Positions 18,963 to 28,940 of a stretch of 60,816 nucleotides of DNA are shown here, in pieces. The position numbers and the translations under genes were made by a program. Source of the stretch: a virus. Under the pieces are notes generated by a model. It ran no database searches. It was given only the letters and a program-made list of their open reading frames with translations, and was not told where the DNA came from. The first letter of the stretch is position 1, and each line of letters begins with the position of its first letter. The stretch spans positions 1 to 60,816 of IMG/VR virus record IMGVR_UViG_3300037882_001949; one strand, given 5' to 3'.

Positions 18963-20812
18963 TATTCTTCTGTTAAATTTTCATAATTTGTTTTCTTAGG
19001 AGCTATTGAACTAGCTTGTCCCTTACCTTGATTAGTACTAAACCATTCTTTATTTAAAACTTCCATCATCTGAGCCATATTACTAAACTCTTCTCTTTCA
19101 CCTGTTTTAGGATTAAATAGTTCATATTTTTGTTCTAATCTGTTATTTTTATCACCTAAAGTTAAAGCAAGTTTACCATTAGGTAATATTACTGCTGATA
19201 TAGGTTTTAAACCTGAATAACCTGGTTTATTAAAACCATATTTTTCATTTAAATCTTTAACCTCTTTTGTATCAGCAGGTTTACCTGTTTTATAGAAATT
19301 TAAACCATCTTCTTGAATTTTAGCAACACCATTGTGATAATTCTTATCTTCTACTGCTAATGGTTGAGCATACATCTTTTTAGGAGTATCTCCTTCCATA
19401 TATTCAACTTCAATCATTGCTTGACCATTTTTATAAACTCTTCTACCAACTTTTAAGTTGTCTTTAGTTAAAGGATTTTTTTCATCTGTAGGTCTATCAA
19501 CAATAGGTTTACCTTTATCATCAGTATAACTATAATGGTCTGGATATTCAATTATATCATTTTTAACTACTTGTTGTTCATTAGGAATCATTTTATAATC
19601 AAAAGATACTGATTTAGCGCCTTCCATATATTTAGTTAATATATCATTATAATTATCAGATTTAATTTGATCTTTATATCCTATTGATTTTGCAGCATCT
19701 ATTATAAACTTAGCTAAATCTTTATGATTTTTTTCATTACTAGATTTAGAAGCACTCATGTTTCCAGCAGTACCCATAGTATATGGTGAACCAGAAGCTC
19801 CTTCAATTTTAATACCACCACCTAATTTAGTAAAATCAATATTAACTTTACCATCTTTAGTAGTAATAGCACTTTTAATAGATTCTGGTAATTCATCTGT
19901 TAGATTATAAACAGCAGACCCTGGTTGTGCTTGACCTAATCCTGGCATGTTATCTTCTGTTTCAGGTTTTCTAACATCTTTAGGAGCATATTTAAAATCT
20001 TTACCAGATTTAACTTTACTCATAATTTGATTCTGTCCAGCATTATATAAATAATCTTCCGAAGCTTTTAATAATTGTTCTTCATTCATTTTAGGATTAT
20101 AATAACTAACCATTTTAGCAAAATCCTGACCTTCTTTAGTAGCTAAGAAAGATTGTGATTTATCCTGAGCTAATTGTCTAATTCTATTAGAAGCTATTTC
20201 CTCTTTACCACCTTTAACACCAATTATGTTACCTGATTGGTCTAATTTAAAAGTATCATATTCATTAGCAAATGAACCAACTTTATCCATTTGTTTTCTA
20301 GCTTCTTCAGAATGATTTTGAATTTCACCCATACCTGTATACCTATAAGCATTAGGACCTTCTTTACCTTCACCTTTAAAGCCTAAGTAATTGTCATACC
20401 ACTCACCGTACTTATCACCCTTTTTAATCTTATCTTTCTGATATTCCTGATAATTACTATATGAATTTTCAAGTTCTTGTCTTGTAGGGTCATATTTAAA
20501 TTCTCTAACAAGATTATCAAGTTTTAATTTAGTATTATAATCTGTTGGATTTTTAATAAATTCTTCAGCTAGTTTCTCAACTCTTGGTTTATAAGATTCA
20601 ATTAATTGTTTCTTATATCCTTGATGTTTATCAACAGCATTAATTTTTAAGAATTCATCCTGAGCTTTATCAATATCAGAAACACCCTGTTTATATTTAT
20701 CAGAATAATTTTTAGCTAGATTGGTTAAAGCTTCTAATGGCATACCTACGTATTTTTGAGGTACGTAAGTACTTACATATTGTTGATTAGTATTTTCGTC
20801 AAAACGATTCAT
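18962..20812 (-). CDS. crAss-like virion cargo-type protein, 616 aa
   Basis: It opens with FDENTNQQYVSTYVPQKYVG and continues with PLEALTNLAKNYSDKYKQG and a long helical, charged region, the pattern of the conserved protein just upstream of the polymerase in crAss-like phages. By analogy with crAss-like virion structures it is probably an ejected cargo protein. No catalytic motif or membrane segment is visible. A terminator lies just upstream (20831-20860), so its messenger level may depend on readthrough from the 512-residue gene. Confidence 0.75.
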   Translation of the reverse strand: MNRFDENTNQQYVSTYVPQKYVGMPLEALTNLAKNYSDKYKQGVSDIDKAQDEFLKINAVDKHQGYKKQLIESYKPRVEKLAEEFIKNPTDYNTKLKLDNLVREFKYDPTRQELENSYSNYQEYQKDKIKKGDKYGEWYDNYLGFKGEGKEGPNAYRYTGMGEIQNHSEEARKQMDKVGSFANEYDTFKLDQSGNIIGVKGGKEEIASNRIRQLAQDKSQSFLATKEGQDFAKMVSYYNPKMNEEQLLKASEDYLYNAGQNQIMSKVKSGKDFKYAPKDVRKPETEDNMPGLGQAQPGSAVYNLTDELPESIKSAITTKDGKVNIDFTKLGGGIKIEGASGSPYTMGTAGNMSASKSSNEKNHKDLAKFIIDAAKSIGYKDQIKSDNYNDILTKYMEGAKSVSFDYKMIPNEQQVVKNDIIEYPDHYSYTDDKGKPIVDRPTDEKNPLTKDNLKVGRRVYKNGQAMIEVEYMEGDTPKKMYAQPLAVEDKNYHNGVAKIQEDGLNFYKTGKPADTKEVKDLNEKYGFNKPGYSGLKPISAVILPNGKLALTLGDKNNRLEQKYELFNPKTGEREEFSNMAQMMEVLNKEWFSTNQGKGQASSIAPKKTNYENLTEE

Positions 20813-20830
20813 CTTTTAGTTTAAAAAATA

Positions 20831-20860
20831 AAAGCTTTTAACTATTATGATAAAAGCTTT
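20831..20860 (-). terminator. Intergenic terminator or attenuator inside the late operon
   Basis: AAAGCTTTTA and TAAAAGCTTT form a perfect 10-bp stem with a 10-base loop. On the minus strand it is followed by TATTTTTTAA. It lies between the two cargo-type genes, so it probably lowers transcription into 18962-20812 and the polymerase cassette rather than ending it. Confidence 0.75.
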
Positions 20861-20895
20861 ACAAAGTTAATAATTATTTTATTATGTTGTATATA

Positions 20896-22434
20896 TTATT
20901 TGTATAATTTTGCTAATTCAGGGTCTTTCATTATCTCAGGATACCTTGAAGCTATAGTTTGTAAATACTGTTTATCTCTATCAGACATTTGTTTATTATA
21001 AGTATCATTTGATTTCTGAGCATTATAATCTCTTGTTTGACCCATTATATTCTGACCTATATTACTTATAGCAGCACCTTTTAAATTCCTAGCTTGAGCT
21101 TGATTTTGCATATTAGCAATAGTTTCCCTATCACCTGCTCCAGCATTATAATATTTAGCTTGATTAGAAATATTAGCATTTTGATTTTGATACTGCTGTC
21201 TAATATTAGAATTAGCCATCATTTGATTAATTGCTAAGTCTTTTCTATTTTGTAAATATGTAGAACTATTACCAACAGAAGCATTCTTTATATTTTCAGA
21301 AGCTAATCTACCCTGCATATCGTTATATCTTAAAGCTGCTGAAGAATCTAATAGTTCAGGAGTTACTCTATTATAAGTTTCTTTATCAACATTCATAGAC
21401 CTTTTTAAATCATATATATTACCTGCATTTTGAGCCAAACCTAAACCTAATTGTTTAGCTATTTGACCATAAGCAGGATTAATACCAGAATTACCAGAAT
21501 TATAATAAGGATTCTCACCTTGACCTTGAACATCCCAGTGAGATGTTTGACCAGCTTGACCCATTAAATTCTGATATTCTTGTTGACCTAATAATTCTTT
21601 ATAACCTATACTAGGGTCTTCTTCAAACATTGATGGTAACATTTCACCACCATCAGGATATTTGTTAATACCACCATATTTAAAATTACCTGACATACCT
21701 AATTTCTTAGCGTAATTATCAACTTTAGATTGTTTTAAGGCTTCTTGTTCTTCAAATAATGATTTAGATTGTCTTAATTTAGCTTCTTTCATTAATTGAG
21801 CAGTAACTTTTTGTAAGTTATTTGATTTTTTATCTTCAATTAATTTATCTTCTTTAGAACTATTAAATTTCTTATTAAGTTCAGCAAATGTTTTAGTAGA
21901 ACCTTTAGGTTTAAGCCTATCACTAAAAATTATCTCACCCTGTTCTAAATTAGTTTTAATACCACCTGCTTCATGAGTAGGACCATTATATTGTGTAAAC
22001 TCACCATTTGGTGATATACTATTTTCTTGTTTTTCAACCTCAGCATTAGGTGTAATATTAACACCACCATTAGTAAACATCATACCTTGGTTTTTATAAA
22101 CTTGTTCTTGAGGCTGTGAATTTTGAGGATTAAATTGACCTAAAACACTTAAACCAGCTTTAGTTACTGGTGCTGGTACACCCACTGCTTGTAAAGCAAA
22201 AGGTAAAGCTGCTTGACCTACTTTACCAGCTATATTACCATATTTAATAAATTTATCAGAAGAATTACCTTTGTAAGCATCATCTTTAATTACATTAGAT
22301 AAACCTAACATACTTAATGGGGTATCCACATAAGTTTTAGCCATATTACCTATAAATTGTCCAGTAGGATTTTCATTAAAAAAACCACCTTCAGGATATT
22401 TATTAATTTTAGGTTTAATTTTATTTTTTTTCAT
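20896..22434 (-). CDS. crAss-like virion cargo-type protein, 512 aa
   Basis: KYPEGGFF near the N-terminus, KYPDGGEML in the middle and the segment YNGPTHEAGGIKTNLEQGE followed by IIFSDRL are typical of the crAss-like protein encoded next to the muzzle gene. A Gly/Ala/Pro-rich hydrophobic stretch at about 65-95 (GKVGQAALPFALQAVGVPAP) might insert in membrane. The C-terminal third is Gln/Asn-rich and helical. The role, cargo or tail-lumen protein released at infection, is inferred from position. It is the first gene downstream of the late-type promoter at 22457-22495. Confidence 0.75.
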   Translation of the reverse strand: MKKNKIKPKINKYPEGGFFNENPTGQFIGNMAKTYVDTPLSMLGLSNVIKDDAYKGNSSDKFIKYGNIAGKVGQAALPFALQAVGVPAPVTKAGLSVLGQFNPQNSQPQEQVYKNQGMMFTNGGVNITPNAEVEKQENSISPNGEFTQYNGPTHEAGGIKTNLEQGEIIFSDRLKPKGSTKTFAELNKKFNSSKEDKLIEDKKSNNLQKVTAQLMKEAKLRQSKSLFEEQEALKQSKVDNYAKKLGMSGNFKYGGINKYPDGGEMLPSMFEEDPSIGYKELLGQQEYQNLMGQAGQTSHWDVQGQGENPYYNSGNSGINPAYGQIAKQLGLGLAQNAGNIYDLKRSMNVDKETYNRVTPELLDSSAALRYNDMQGRLASENIKNASVGNSSTYLQNRKDLAINQMMANSNIRQQYQNQNANISNQAKYYNAGAGDRETIANMQNQAQARNLKGAAISNIGQNIMGQTRDYNAQKSNDTYNKQMSDRDKQYLQTIASRYPEIMKDPELAKLYK

Positions 22435-22456
22435 ATTATTGTTTAAATGTAACTAT

Positions 22457-22495
22457 TATTAATATAATGTTTTAGAAAATAATATCCAAATATTA
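22457..22495 (-). promoter_or_regulatory. Late-type promoter upstream of the cargo/virion RNA polymerase operon
   Basis: On the minus strand TAATATTTGGA is followed after 18 bases by TATATTAATA. Both boxes are identical in sequence and spacing to the promoter at 48940-48978. Measured from TTTG the gap is 20 bases, the spacing of host promoters, but the downstream box differs from TAnnTTTG. The start codon is about 23 bases downstream of the TATATTAATA box. Confidence 0.75.
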
Positions 22496-22522
22496 TCTTT
22501 GTTATTAGATAATAAATAGATG

Positions 22523-25500
22523 TTATCTATCTGAAATTCTAAATTTTGTATTAGTATTATTTATTATAAATCTATTATTATTTATATTATCATACTCTAA
22601 ATCAATAATTATATATTTATCCCTAATTCTATCACCAAACAGTGTTTTTGTTAATACTGAAGGATTAAATATTGAATATGTTGATATAGCATTTGAATCT
22701 AAATTTACCTTATTTCTAGGTATTTGCACATTCCAACCTTGTTCAACCTTCTTTAAATTTGTTGAATTTAATTCTACAAAATCAGTATTTTGGTATTCAT
22801 TATAAACCCTAATCCTGTTTATAGTATCTTTTAAATTATTAACATTATCTGAATATGTAATATTATCTAAAATATCATCATAAGAAGTCCTATTATCTTT
22901 TATAGATTCAGTATTTATAGTTATATTATCAAAGATTTTTGTTTTAACTGGATTATTATTTACTATAAATTTCAAAGAACTTTTTTCTATATTATCATAA
23001 AACTTACCATATTCTCCAACATCATGTAAATATAGTTTAGTTGATAACCCATTAGAATAGTCTCTGGGAGAAAATATTTTAAAATGATTGTTTATATAAA
23101 TATAAGGTGTAAAACTATAGAATCCTGAAAAACTATTTATTAAATCTGAATAAACTAAAGTATATTTTTCAGGAAAAAAATCTTCACCTAAAACTGATAA
23201 ATTTAAAAAAGTATATAAAAATTCATTATTAAAGTAATCATAAGTTGTTAATATGCCTTTACCTATTATAGGATTATCATTAATTAAAATATAATCATGT
23301 AATAATTTATTTAATACACCTCTATTACCACTTTTATCACTTATACAATCTATAGTTTGGCCATTAAATAAGTATATTTTTTTACGTATTACATCTGTAA
23401 ATGTTATAGCATCATTAGATTTACTAATAGACCATTTATGATTAGTACCTATATCAACAGAGTGATATAAATGTTTATCTAAAGTACCTGAACTACCAAG
23501 ATTTAAAGGTTGATTATTACCATCTGTAATTACAGAAACAGGATTTATCATTAACATTGCTAAAGCATTTGACTGAATAGCATACATGTTATTTTTAAGA
23601 TTTATCAAACCTGTTATTGAACCATAACTACCATCTAAATCATAATAATTATTAGCAGGAAGTATACTCCAAGAATCATCTGGTTCACCATTTATTTTAA
23701 CATTAGACCAATATATTCTATTACCAAATTCATTTGTTTCATTAAAATTTGACGGTTTAGGTAAATATTTATATAAACTATTACTCATAGAATAACCTTT
23801 ATTATAAAAATATTGGTCATAAAAATCTGCTGAAGATCCTGATATATTTAAATCTGAATTTACTTTATTTCCACTTCTTAAATCTATATTATAAACAGAT
23901 TGTGTTGGGAAAAACCAAGCTTGAGAATGTGTTGTACCATCTGAAGGTAATGGTCTTCCAGAACCTGAGTAGTTTTTTAACGCTTTGTGTATATCTAAAA
24001 TACCATGAAACATATCACCACCAAAAACATTAATATTTTTTGAACCAGCAAAATCTATTCTATAATATGAACCTGTACTAATATATTCACTATTATCTCT
24101 TGATAAAGCTGTTCTACCACCATATTGAGATATTAAATTGGAAGGTTTAAAATGAATAGCTAATAATTTTGAATTACTATCTGAAGAACCAGAAACTGCT
24201 ACATTATTCCCACCAGAATTATAATCTGACCATATTATAGTATTAGTATTATCTAAAACCATTGCTATCTTTGGAGAACCTAAAGAATATGTTTGATTTA
24301 AAAAATTTCTATCAAAATTATTTATTGTTAAACCATCAATAATTTTAGTCCCACCTAAAGGTATATAATCTGAAGCTTTTACTTTCTTAATAGAGCTTGA
24401 TGAAAAACTAGGATTATTATATATAAAAGCATTAAAATCATAATATTTATTATTATAATAATAAGATTCAAAAGAACCTCCTGGTCCAGAACTAGAAAAA
24501 GGCCAAACAGCATTATTTATAGTTCTAATATATTTTTCAGTAATTATTAATTTATCATCTTTATCTATATTACTAGTTTCATCAACTAAATATGAAAAAG
24601 GATGAAAAGCTATCATTTTAGGATTTGCTCCTCCAGATAATGTAGAACTAACAGGATTCATAGAATCTGTACCATTAGGTCTCAAATAATGAGATATTGG
24701 TAAAAAACCATTATCACCATTAAAATTCATTATCTGATTAATTAAACCATGTTCACAAACTGTTCTATCTTGAATTTTTCTTTCAACTCTAACAATTTCA
24801 AAACCTGATATTAGTTTACTAAACTCTTCTGGTATATTTACCTCAAAGTTTATATATGGTAAAACAGAATATGCGCCACTACTATCATAAAACATACTTC
24901 TAAAATCAGGACACTTATTACCTAAAGTTGTAGAGCCTCTCATAGTTGAATCACAACTATCACTGTAATTTGGAAATTTTATATCAGCTATAAATTTTGA
25001 AAAACTACTATTCCCTGTTTTAGATTTAAATACTATTGCAAATCTATATATTTCATTATGTTGATAACTTTTATAATCTGCTCCAAAATACTCTAAGCCC
25101 ATTGTATTAAAAGCTACATCATTACCTGAAGCATAATATTTTTGAAAAGGTGCGTTGTTAGTTTTAAAAGGTGAAAAGTTTTGTGAATTACCACCAGCCA
25201 TTCTATAACCATTTTTATAAACTTGAGATGAAGAATTATTATCTCTGGTAGTACCTTGTGAAGAATCACCTAAAGAAGCTTGATTAGGTAATGTTGGAAC
25301 CATATCTGTTCTTAACAAAACTGTACCAAATTTAAATTTTATATTAGGACCTTCACCACCAATTATACTACTGTTTTTTAAATATTTAAAATTATTATTG
25401 TATAAAACATCATCTGAAACATCCATACCTAAATTTAATAAAGGTATATTATCATCATTGATATTTATTAAGTTGTAATCAGAATCATCATATGTACTAT

Positions 25501-27010
25501 ATGTATTATCTGATTCAAATTTTTTAACTCTTATTTCATTACTATTAAGATTAAATCTAAAAGCTCTTGCATCATAAGTATCTAAATAGTTAGATAAACT
25601 ATTTTTAACATTACCATAAAAAAGTCTATTATCTTTTTGCTCAATAGTACCACAGTGAGTAAAAGATATATTTTCAATTAAAAATTCAGACAATGATATT
25701 TCTATCATATTATCTGTATCATTTGTAAATTTAGTTCTTAATGTTTCTTTACCATTTATACTTAATGTTTGATATTTAAAAACAGTATAAAATCCAGGAG
25801 TATTATAATCTTGAATTATAATAAAAAACTCTATAGTATCATAAGAAGTATCAATACCATTAATTTCCCATTCTATAGCTTTATTAACAGAAGCTGTACC
25901 ACCTTCTAAAGATGAAAAATTAGGTTGTGGTGATATAAAATTTGAAGTAGGTTGAGGTATTAAATTAATCATATTTGAACATACAGAATAATTTGTTATC
26001 TCTGTATTGTTTTTAATTAATCTATATGAACATTGATAACTATTAGAACATATTAAATTATTTGTAGCCTGACCATCATGTATTTGATAAATTGTTGGTA
26101 TAGACATCTTAATTGATGCTCTTAGATTTAAAAAATCAGGTTCTATAGCAAACACATTATTATCCTTAACATTAATAGATCTTACATAATTATTATTATC
26201 TGACCAATATATTCTTTGAATACTGGGTATTTCATACCTACCTTGAAAAGCTATTGGTGGTATTGGAAAATCTTTATTAAGAGTTATATAATTATTATAT
26301 AATAATTTAAGTGTACTAGACTTAATTAATTCATTATATGTTAATTCCCAAAGTTGACCTGTTTTATTACTATTATTATCATGACAAGTTAACATATAAA
26401 TATTATTATTTATATATGTAGAACCTATTATAACTAAAGGGTTTGAAGAACTATAACTAGTAATATAAGGAACATTACTATTTGAAACAGTACCTGTAGA
26501 ATCTATATATTGTAGTTTTGAACCAGCCTGTACAGTTGTTATTGAAATAACAGGGTTTGCTGAATTAATTGAATTACAGAGTTTATATTCAGGATTTTGA
26601 TATATATAAATATAATCATTGTTAAATGATGTTGTAAAAGTATAATTAACACTATATATTCCATTATAACAATTTGGTAATTTTTTAATATAACTAATTA
26701 TATCTGAAGTTTTTGTATTTTCATAAATGTTTATATCAGCAGTTGTTTGACCATTAATATTTATATTTATTATACCTTTTTGAAATACATTACTTGAATC
26801 ATATACTTTAAGTATTTTAAATTTGTAAACTTCCCTTATAATAGGAAACGTAATTTCACAATTATTACCTTTAATATTTGTTAAAGAACCATTACCTGAA
26901 CCTAAATTACTAGTAGGTCTTAGATTTAAAGCTTTTAAGTATTTATCGTTATTTTCTAAATGTTTAGAAATATCACTATTCATACCTATAAATAAATTAT
27001 TTGTATCCAT
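22523..27010 (-). CDS. Muzzle-like (tail stabilisation) structural protein, 1495 aa
   Basis: The opening (NNLFIGMNSDISKHLENNDK, then YLKALNLRP) matches the start of the very long tail protein called stabilisation or muzzle protein in crAss-like phages. The rest is beta-rich with many Asn, Ser and Tyr residues and no catalytic motif or membrane segment, fitting a tail-tip barrel. Its start overlaps the stop of the 232-residue ring protein in a TAATG arrangement at 27010, so the two are translationally coupled. In related virions this protein closes the tail and is attached below the ring proteins; that placement is inference. Confidence 0.82.
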   Translation of the reverse strand: MDTNNLFIGMNSDISKHLENNDKYLKALNLRPTSNLGSGNGSLTNIKGNNCEITFPIIREVYKFKILKVYDSSNVFQKGIINININGQTTADINIYENTKTSDIISYIKKLPNCYNGIYSVNYTFTTSFNNDYIYIYQNPEYKLCNSINSANPVISITTVQAGSKLQYIDSTGTVSNSNVPYITSYSSSNPLVIIGSTYINNNIYMLTCHDNNSNKTGQLWELTYNELIKSSTLKLLYNNYITLNKDFPIPPIAFQGRYEIPSIQRIYWSDNNNYVRSINVKDNNVFAIEPDFLNLRASIKMSIPTIYQIHDGQATNNLICSNSYQCSYRLIKNNTEITNYSVCSNMINLIPQPTSNFISPQPNFSSLEGGTASVNKAIEWEINGIDTSYDTIEFFIIIQDYNTPGFYTVFKYQTLSINGKETLRTKFTNDTDNMIEISLSEFLIENISFTHCGTIEQKDNRLFYGNVKNSLSNYLDTYDARAFRFNLNSNEIRVKKFESDNTYSTYDDSDYNLININDDNIPLLNLGMDVSDDVLYNNNFKYLKNSSIIGGEGPNIKFKFGTVLLRTDMVPTLPNQASLGDSSQGTTRDNNSSSQVYKNGYRMAGGNSQNFSPFKTNNAPFQKYYASGNDVAFNTMGLEYFGADYKSYQHNEIYRFAIVFKSKTGNSSFSKFIADIKFPNYSDSCDSTMRGSTTLGNKCPDFRSMFYDSSGAYSVLPYINFEVNIPEEFSKLISGFEIVRVERKIQDRTVCEHGLINQIMNFNGDNGFLPISHYLRPNGTDSMNPVSSTLSGGANPKMIAFHPFSYLVDETSNIDKDDKLIITEKYIRTINNAVWPFSSSGPGGSFESYYYNNKYYDFNAFIYNNPSFSSSSIKKVKASDYIPLGGTKIIDGLTINNFDRNFLNQTYSLGSPKIAMVLDNTNTIIWSDYNSGGNNVAVSGSSDSNSKLLAIHFKPSNLISQYGGRTALSRDNSEYISTGSYYRIDFAGSKNINVFGGDMFHGILDIHKALKNYSGSGRPLPSDGTTHSQAWFFPTQSVYNIDLRSGNKVNSDLNISGSSADFYDQYFYNKGYSMSNSLYKYLPKPSNFNETNEFGNRIYWSNVKINGEPDDSWSILPANNYYDLDGSYGSITGLINLKNNMYAIQSNALAMLMINPVSVITDGNNQPLNLGSSGTLDKHLYHSVDIGTNHKWSISKSNDAITFTDVIRKKIYLFNGQTIDCISDKSGNRGVLNKLLHDYILINDNPIIGKGILTTYDYFNNEFLYTFLNLSVLGEDFFPEKYTLVYSDLINSFSGFYSFTPYIYINNHFKIFSPRDYSNGLSTKLYLHDVGEYGKFYDNIEKSSLKFIVNNNPVKTKIFDNITINTESIKDNRTSYDDILDNITYSDNVNNLKDTINRIRVYNEYQNTDFVELNSTNLKKVEQGWNVQIPRNKVNLDSNAISTYSIFNPSVLTKTLFGDRIRDKYIIIDLEYDNINNNRFIINNTNTKFRISDR

Positions 27011-27708
27011 TAATGTCTAAATTTTCTTTCTTGTTCACCAAGATTTTTAAAATTATCTTTAAATTCATTATGTTGAGGTAATAATCTAACCCAAATATTC
27101 TTAAGTCTTTCCATTTGATGAATATTTAAAGAATTAGCATCACCTTTAGCTTGTGTAATATACCATAAATATTCTTCTTCAGATTTATCTAAAACTTTAT
27201 CAGGAACATTACCCTTTCTCCATTCTCTGTAATCTAACATATAAGTTATATATTTAGAACAAGCCTCTAAAAATGAAGTTAATTCTGGTATTAAAGGATA
27301 ACCATCATCATCTAATACCATACCTAAATATGTTAAACTAATACAATCATTATTTTTTATATCTGTTATAATAAAACTATTATTAATATAAAAATAATTA
27401 TCTGTACAACATGTTGGTACTTTGCAATTATCTGAAGCATAATGTAATTTATTACTTGTAGACCATGATAAAGGTTTATTATTATATGTAACATATATTA
27501 ACTTATCAAAGTTTATAGGTAATTCAGCCTTACCATCTCTTAATTCTATTTGTTTTGTAATTTCTTCATATTGATAATATGAACCTATTTTATCTAAACA
27601 TTCAGAAATCCAACTTATTACATGAGATTCATTAATCTCAGTAGTTAAATTTAAATCTCTATATAGTTTATTTAAAACATATTTATAAGAAACATATTTG
27701 TAAATCAT
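27010..27708 (-). CDS. Ring/tail tubular protein, 232 aa
   Basis: A helical N-terminal segment (SYKYVLNKLYRDLNLTTEI followed by SHVISWISECLDKIG) leads into short beta strands with WSTSNKLHYASD and then a helical C-terminus rich in Trp. This layout matches the small adaptor/tail tube proteins encoded between the portal-proximal genes and the muzzle in crAss-like phages. Several Cys (CKVPTCCTDN) form a compact cluster. It is coupled to the muzzle gene by a stop-start overlap. Confidence 0.75.
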   Translation of the reverse strand: MIYKYVSYKYVLNKLYRDLNLTTEINESHVISWISECLDKIGSYYQYEEITKQIELRDGKAELPINFDKLIYVTYNNKPLSWSTSNKLHYASDNCKVPTCCTDNYFYINNSFIITDIKNNDCISLTYLGMVLDDDGYPLIPELTSFLEACSKYITYMLDYREWRKGNVPDKVLDKSEEEYLWYITQAKGDANSLNIHQMERLKNIWVRLLPQHNEFKDNFKNLGEQERKFRH

Positions 27709-27722
27709 ATTAGTATTTTATA

Positions 27723-28172
27723 TTATTGATTGTAATAATCTAATTTTTTATTATTTATAGCATCAGCTATCATTCTTGAAGCTTTTCTACAAGGTTTAAA
27801 AGTATAATATCTTTTACCTTTTACAACACATGTTTTTTTATACCATTGCCACTTATAACCATAAGGTGAACCAAAATACACTGTAATACCTTGTTCTTTA
27901 GTTTTTTTAAAATCTATTAACCATGTTTTTTTATTTTCTTCAGTATAAGACACTTCAAATTTTCTAATATATAAAGTACCTAATCTATAAGGCATTGCAA
28001 ATATAGCACTGTTGTATATTACTTTATCTCTAACTCTATTATTAAAATCTCTTAATAATTTAGCATATTCCTTATAAGGTCTTGGTTTAAGATTTTTATC
28101 AATACATTTCTTTTCATAAAAAGCATAAAAATCTTTTAAACTAACGTGTTTTGTAAAAGTAGCTTTAGCCAT
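27723..28172 (-). CDS. Conserved crAss-like protein of unknown function, 149 aa
   Basis: The protein is strongly basic (KLKPRPYKEYAKLLRDFNNR, KWQWYKKTCVVKGKRYYTFK) with a conserved-looking RVRDKVIYNSAIFAMPYRLG core. It sits between the two ring-type proteins with one- to fourteen-base gaps, a position usually held by a small conserved protein in crAss-like genomes. Basic charge and context suggest a DNA- or virion-associated role, but no motif proves it. Confidence 0.7.
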   Translation of the reverse strand: MAKATFTKHVSLKDFYAFYEKKCIDKNLKPRPYKEYAKLLRDFNNRVRDKVIYNSAIFAMPYRLGTLYIRKFEVSYTEENKKTWLIDFKKTKEQGITVYFGSPYGYKWQWYKKTCVVKGKRYYTFKPCRKASRMIADAINNKKLDYYNQ

Positions 28173-28173
28173 A

Positions 28174-28851
28174 TTATTTTAAAGGTTGTTTAGATTCATT
28201 ATTTGAATCATTAGTATTATCAGCAGGATATTGAAGATAAGGATAAACTTTTGTTTTTAATATAATGTTTGTTATATCCTCAGCCATTTTTAAGCTACAA
28301 GGATACTCTGAATTATAACTAAAACATGTTGAACCATTACATGCTGTATAAGCTATTAAATCATTAGGATTTTCAAATAAACCTGTAATGTTAATATTTT
28401 CAATTGATGTGTTACCAATTAAGTATATATAATTATTTTTAAAATACCATCTCAGTTTATTTCTTGAAAATCTATCAAATTCAGAATATTTACTTTCAAA
28501 AGGTGTTGTTTTAGATATAATCTCACCTATTGGTGTTTCAACCCTGATAATTAAATTATCATTATTAAATTCAATCGTATTAGGTATTTTTCTAACAGTT
28601 CTTAATATTTTGCAATTTGTTGTTATTTCACAACATTCTGATTTATCAACATCTGATAATTGTAAACAATTTATTTGTTGTAACCATATATCAGATATGT
28701 CTTTTCTTTTCTGTAAATCCTGAGATATTAATTTACTTCTTATTTGATTAACCCAAAATAATATTTGAGAATCTTCAATTTTAAAATCTATAGGATTAGA
28801 ACCACTTGTTGATATATTTCTTATATCAGCTATTATTTGTTTTGTTGTCAT
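28174..28851 (-). CDS. Ring/tail tubular protein, 225 aa
   Basis: The sequence begins MTTKQIIADIRNISTSG and has DSQILFWVNQIRSKLISQDL, matching the helical start of crAss-like ring proteins and paralogous in layout to the 232-residue protein downstream. Paired Cys (SECCEITTNC) and a C-terminal helix follow. A longer reading of the frame (start at 28887) would translate through the terminator hairpin at 28858-28882, so the ATG at 28849-28851 is preferred. Confidence 0.78.
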   Translation of the reverse strand: MTTKQIIADIRNISTSGSNPIDFKIEDSQILFWVNQIRSKLISQDLQKRKDISDIWLQQINCLQLSDVDKSECCEITTNCKILRTVRKIPNTIEFNNDNLIIRVETPIGEIISKTTPFESKYSEFDRFSRNKLRWYFKNNYIYLIGNTSIENINITGLFENPNDLIAYTACNGSTCFSYNSEYPCSLKMAEDITNIILKTKVYPYLQYPADNTNDSNNESKQPLK

Positions 28852-28857
28852 ATTTAA

Positions 28858-28882
28858 ATAAAAAAGGGTAGCTAAACTACCC
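28858..28882 (-). terminator. Terminator between the lysis cassette and the ring-protein genes
   Basis: On the minus strand GGGTAG-TTTAG-CTACCC is followed by TTTTTTATTT. It lies seven bases before the ring-protein ATG, so the same stretch would end lysis-cassette transcripts and form the leader of the tail operon. A weak late-type box (TATATTAATG) precedes it, so it could instead be a 5' stabilising hairpin. Confidence 0.7.
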
Positions 28883-28940
28883 AACATTAATATATAGTAT
28901 TATTCAATATAATAAAAATATATAACATAACAACAAAATG

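Noticed and set aside
28852-28887. N-terminal extension of the 225-residue ring protein from an upstream ATG
   Set aside because: The extension would be encoded by a terminator-like hairpin and T run; the inner ATG at 28849-28851 gives the family-like start.
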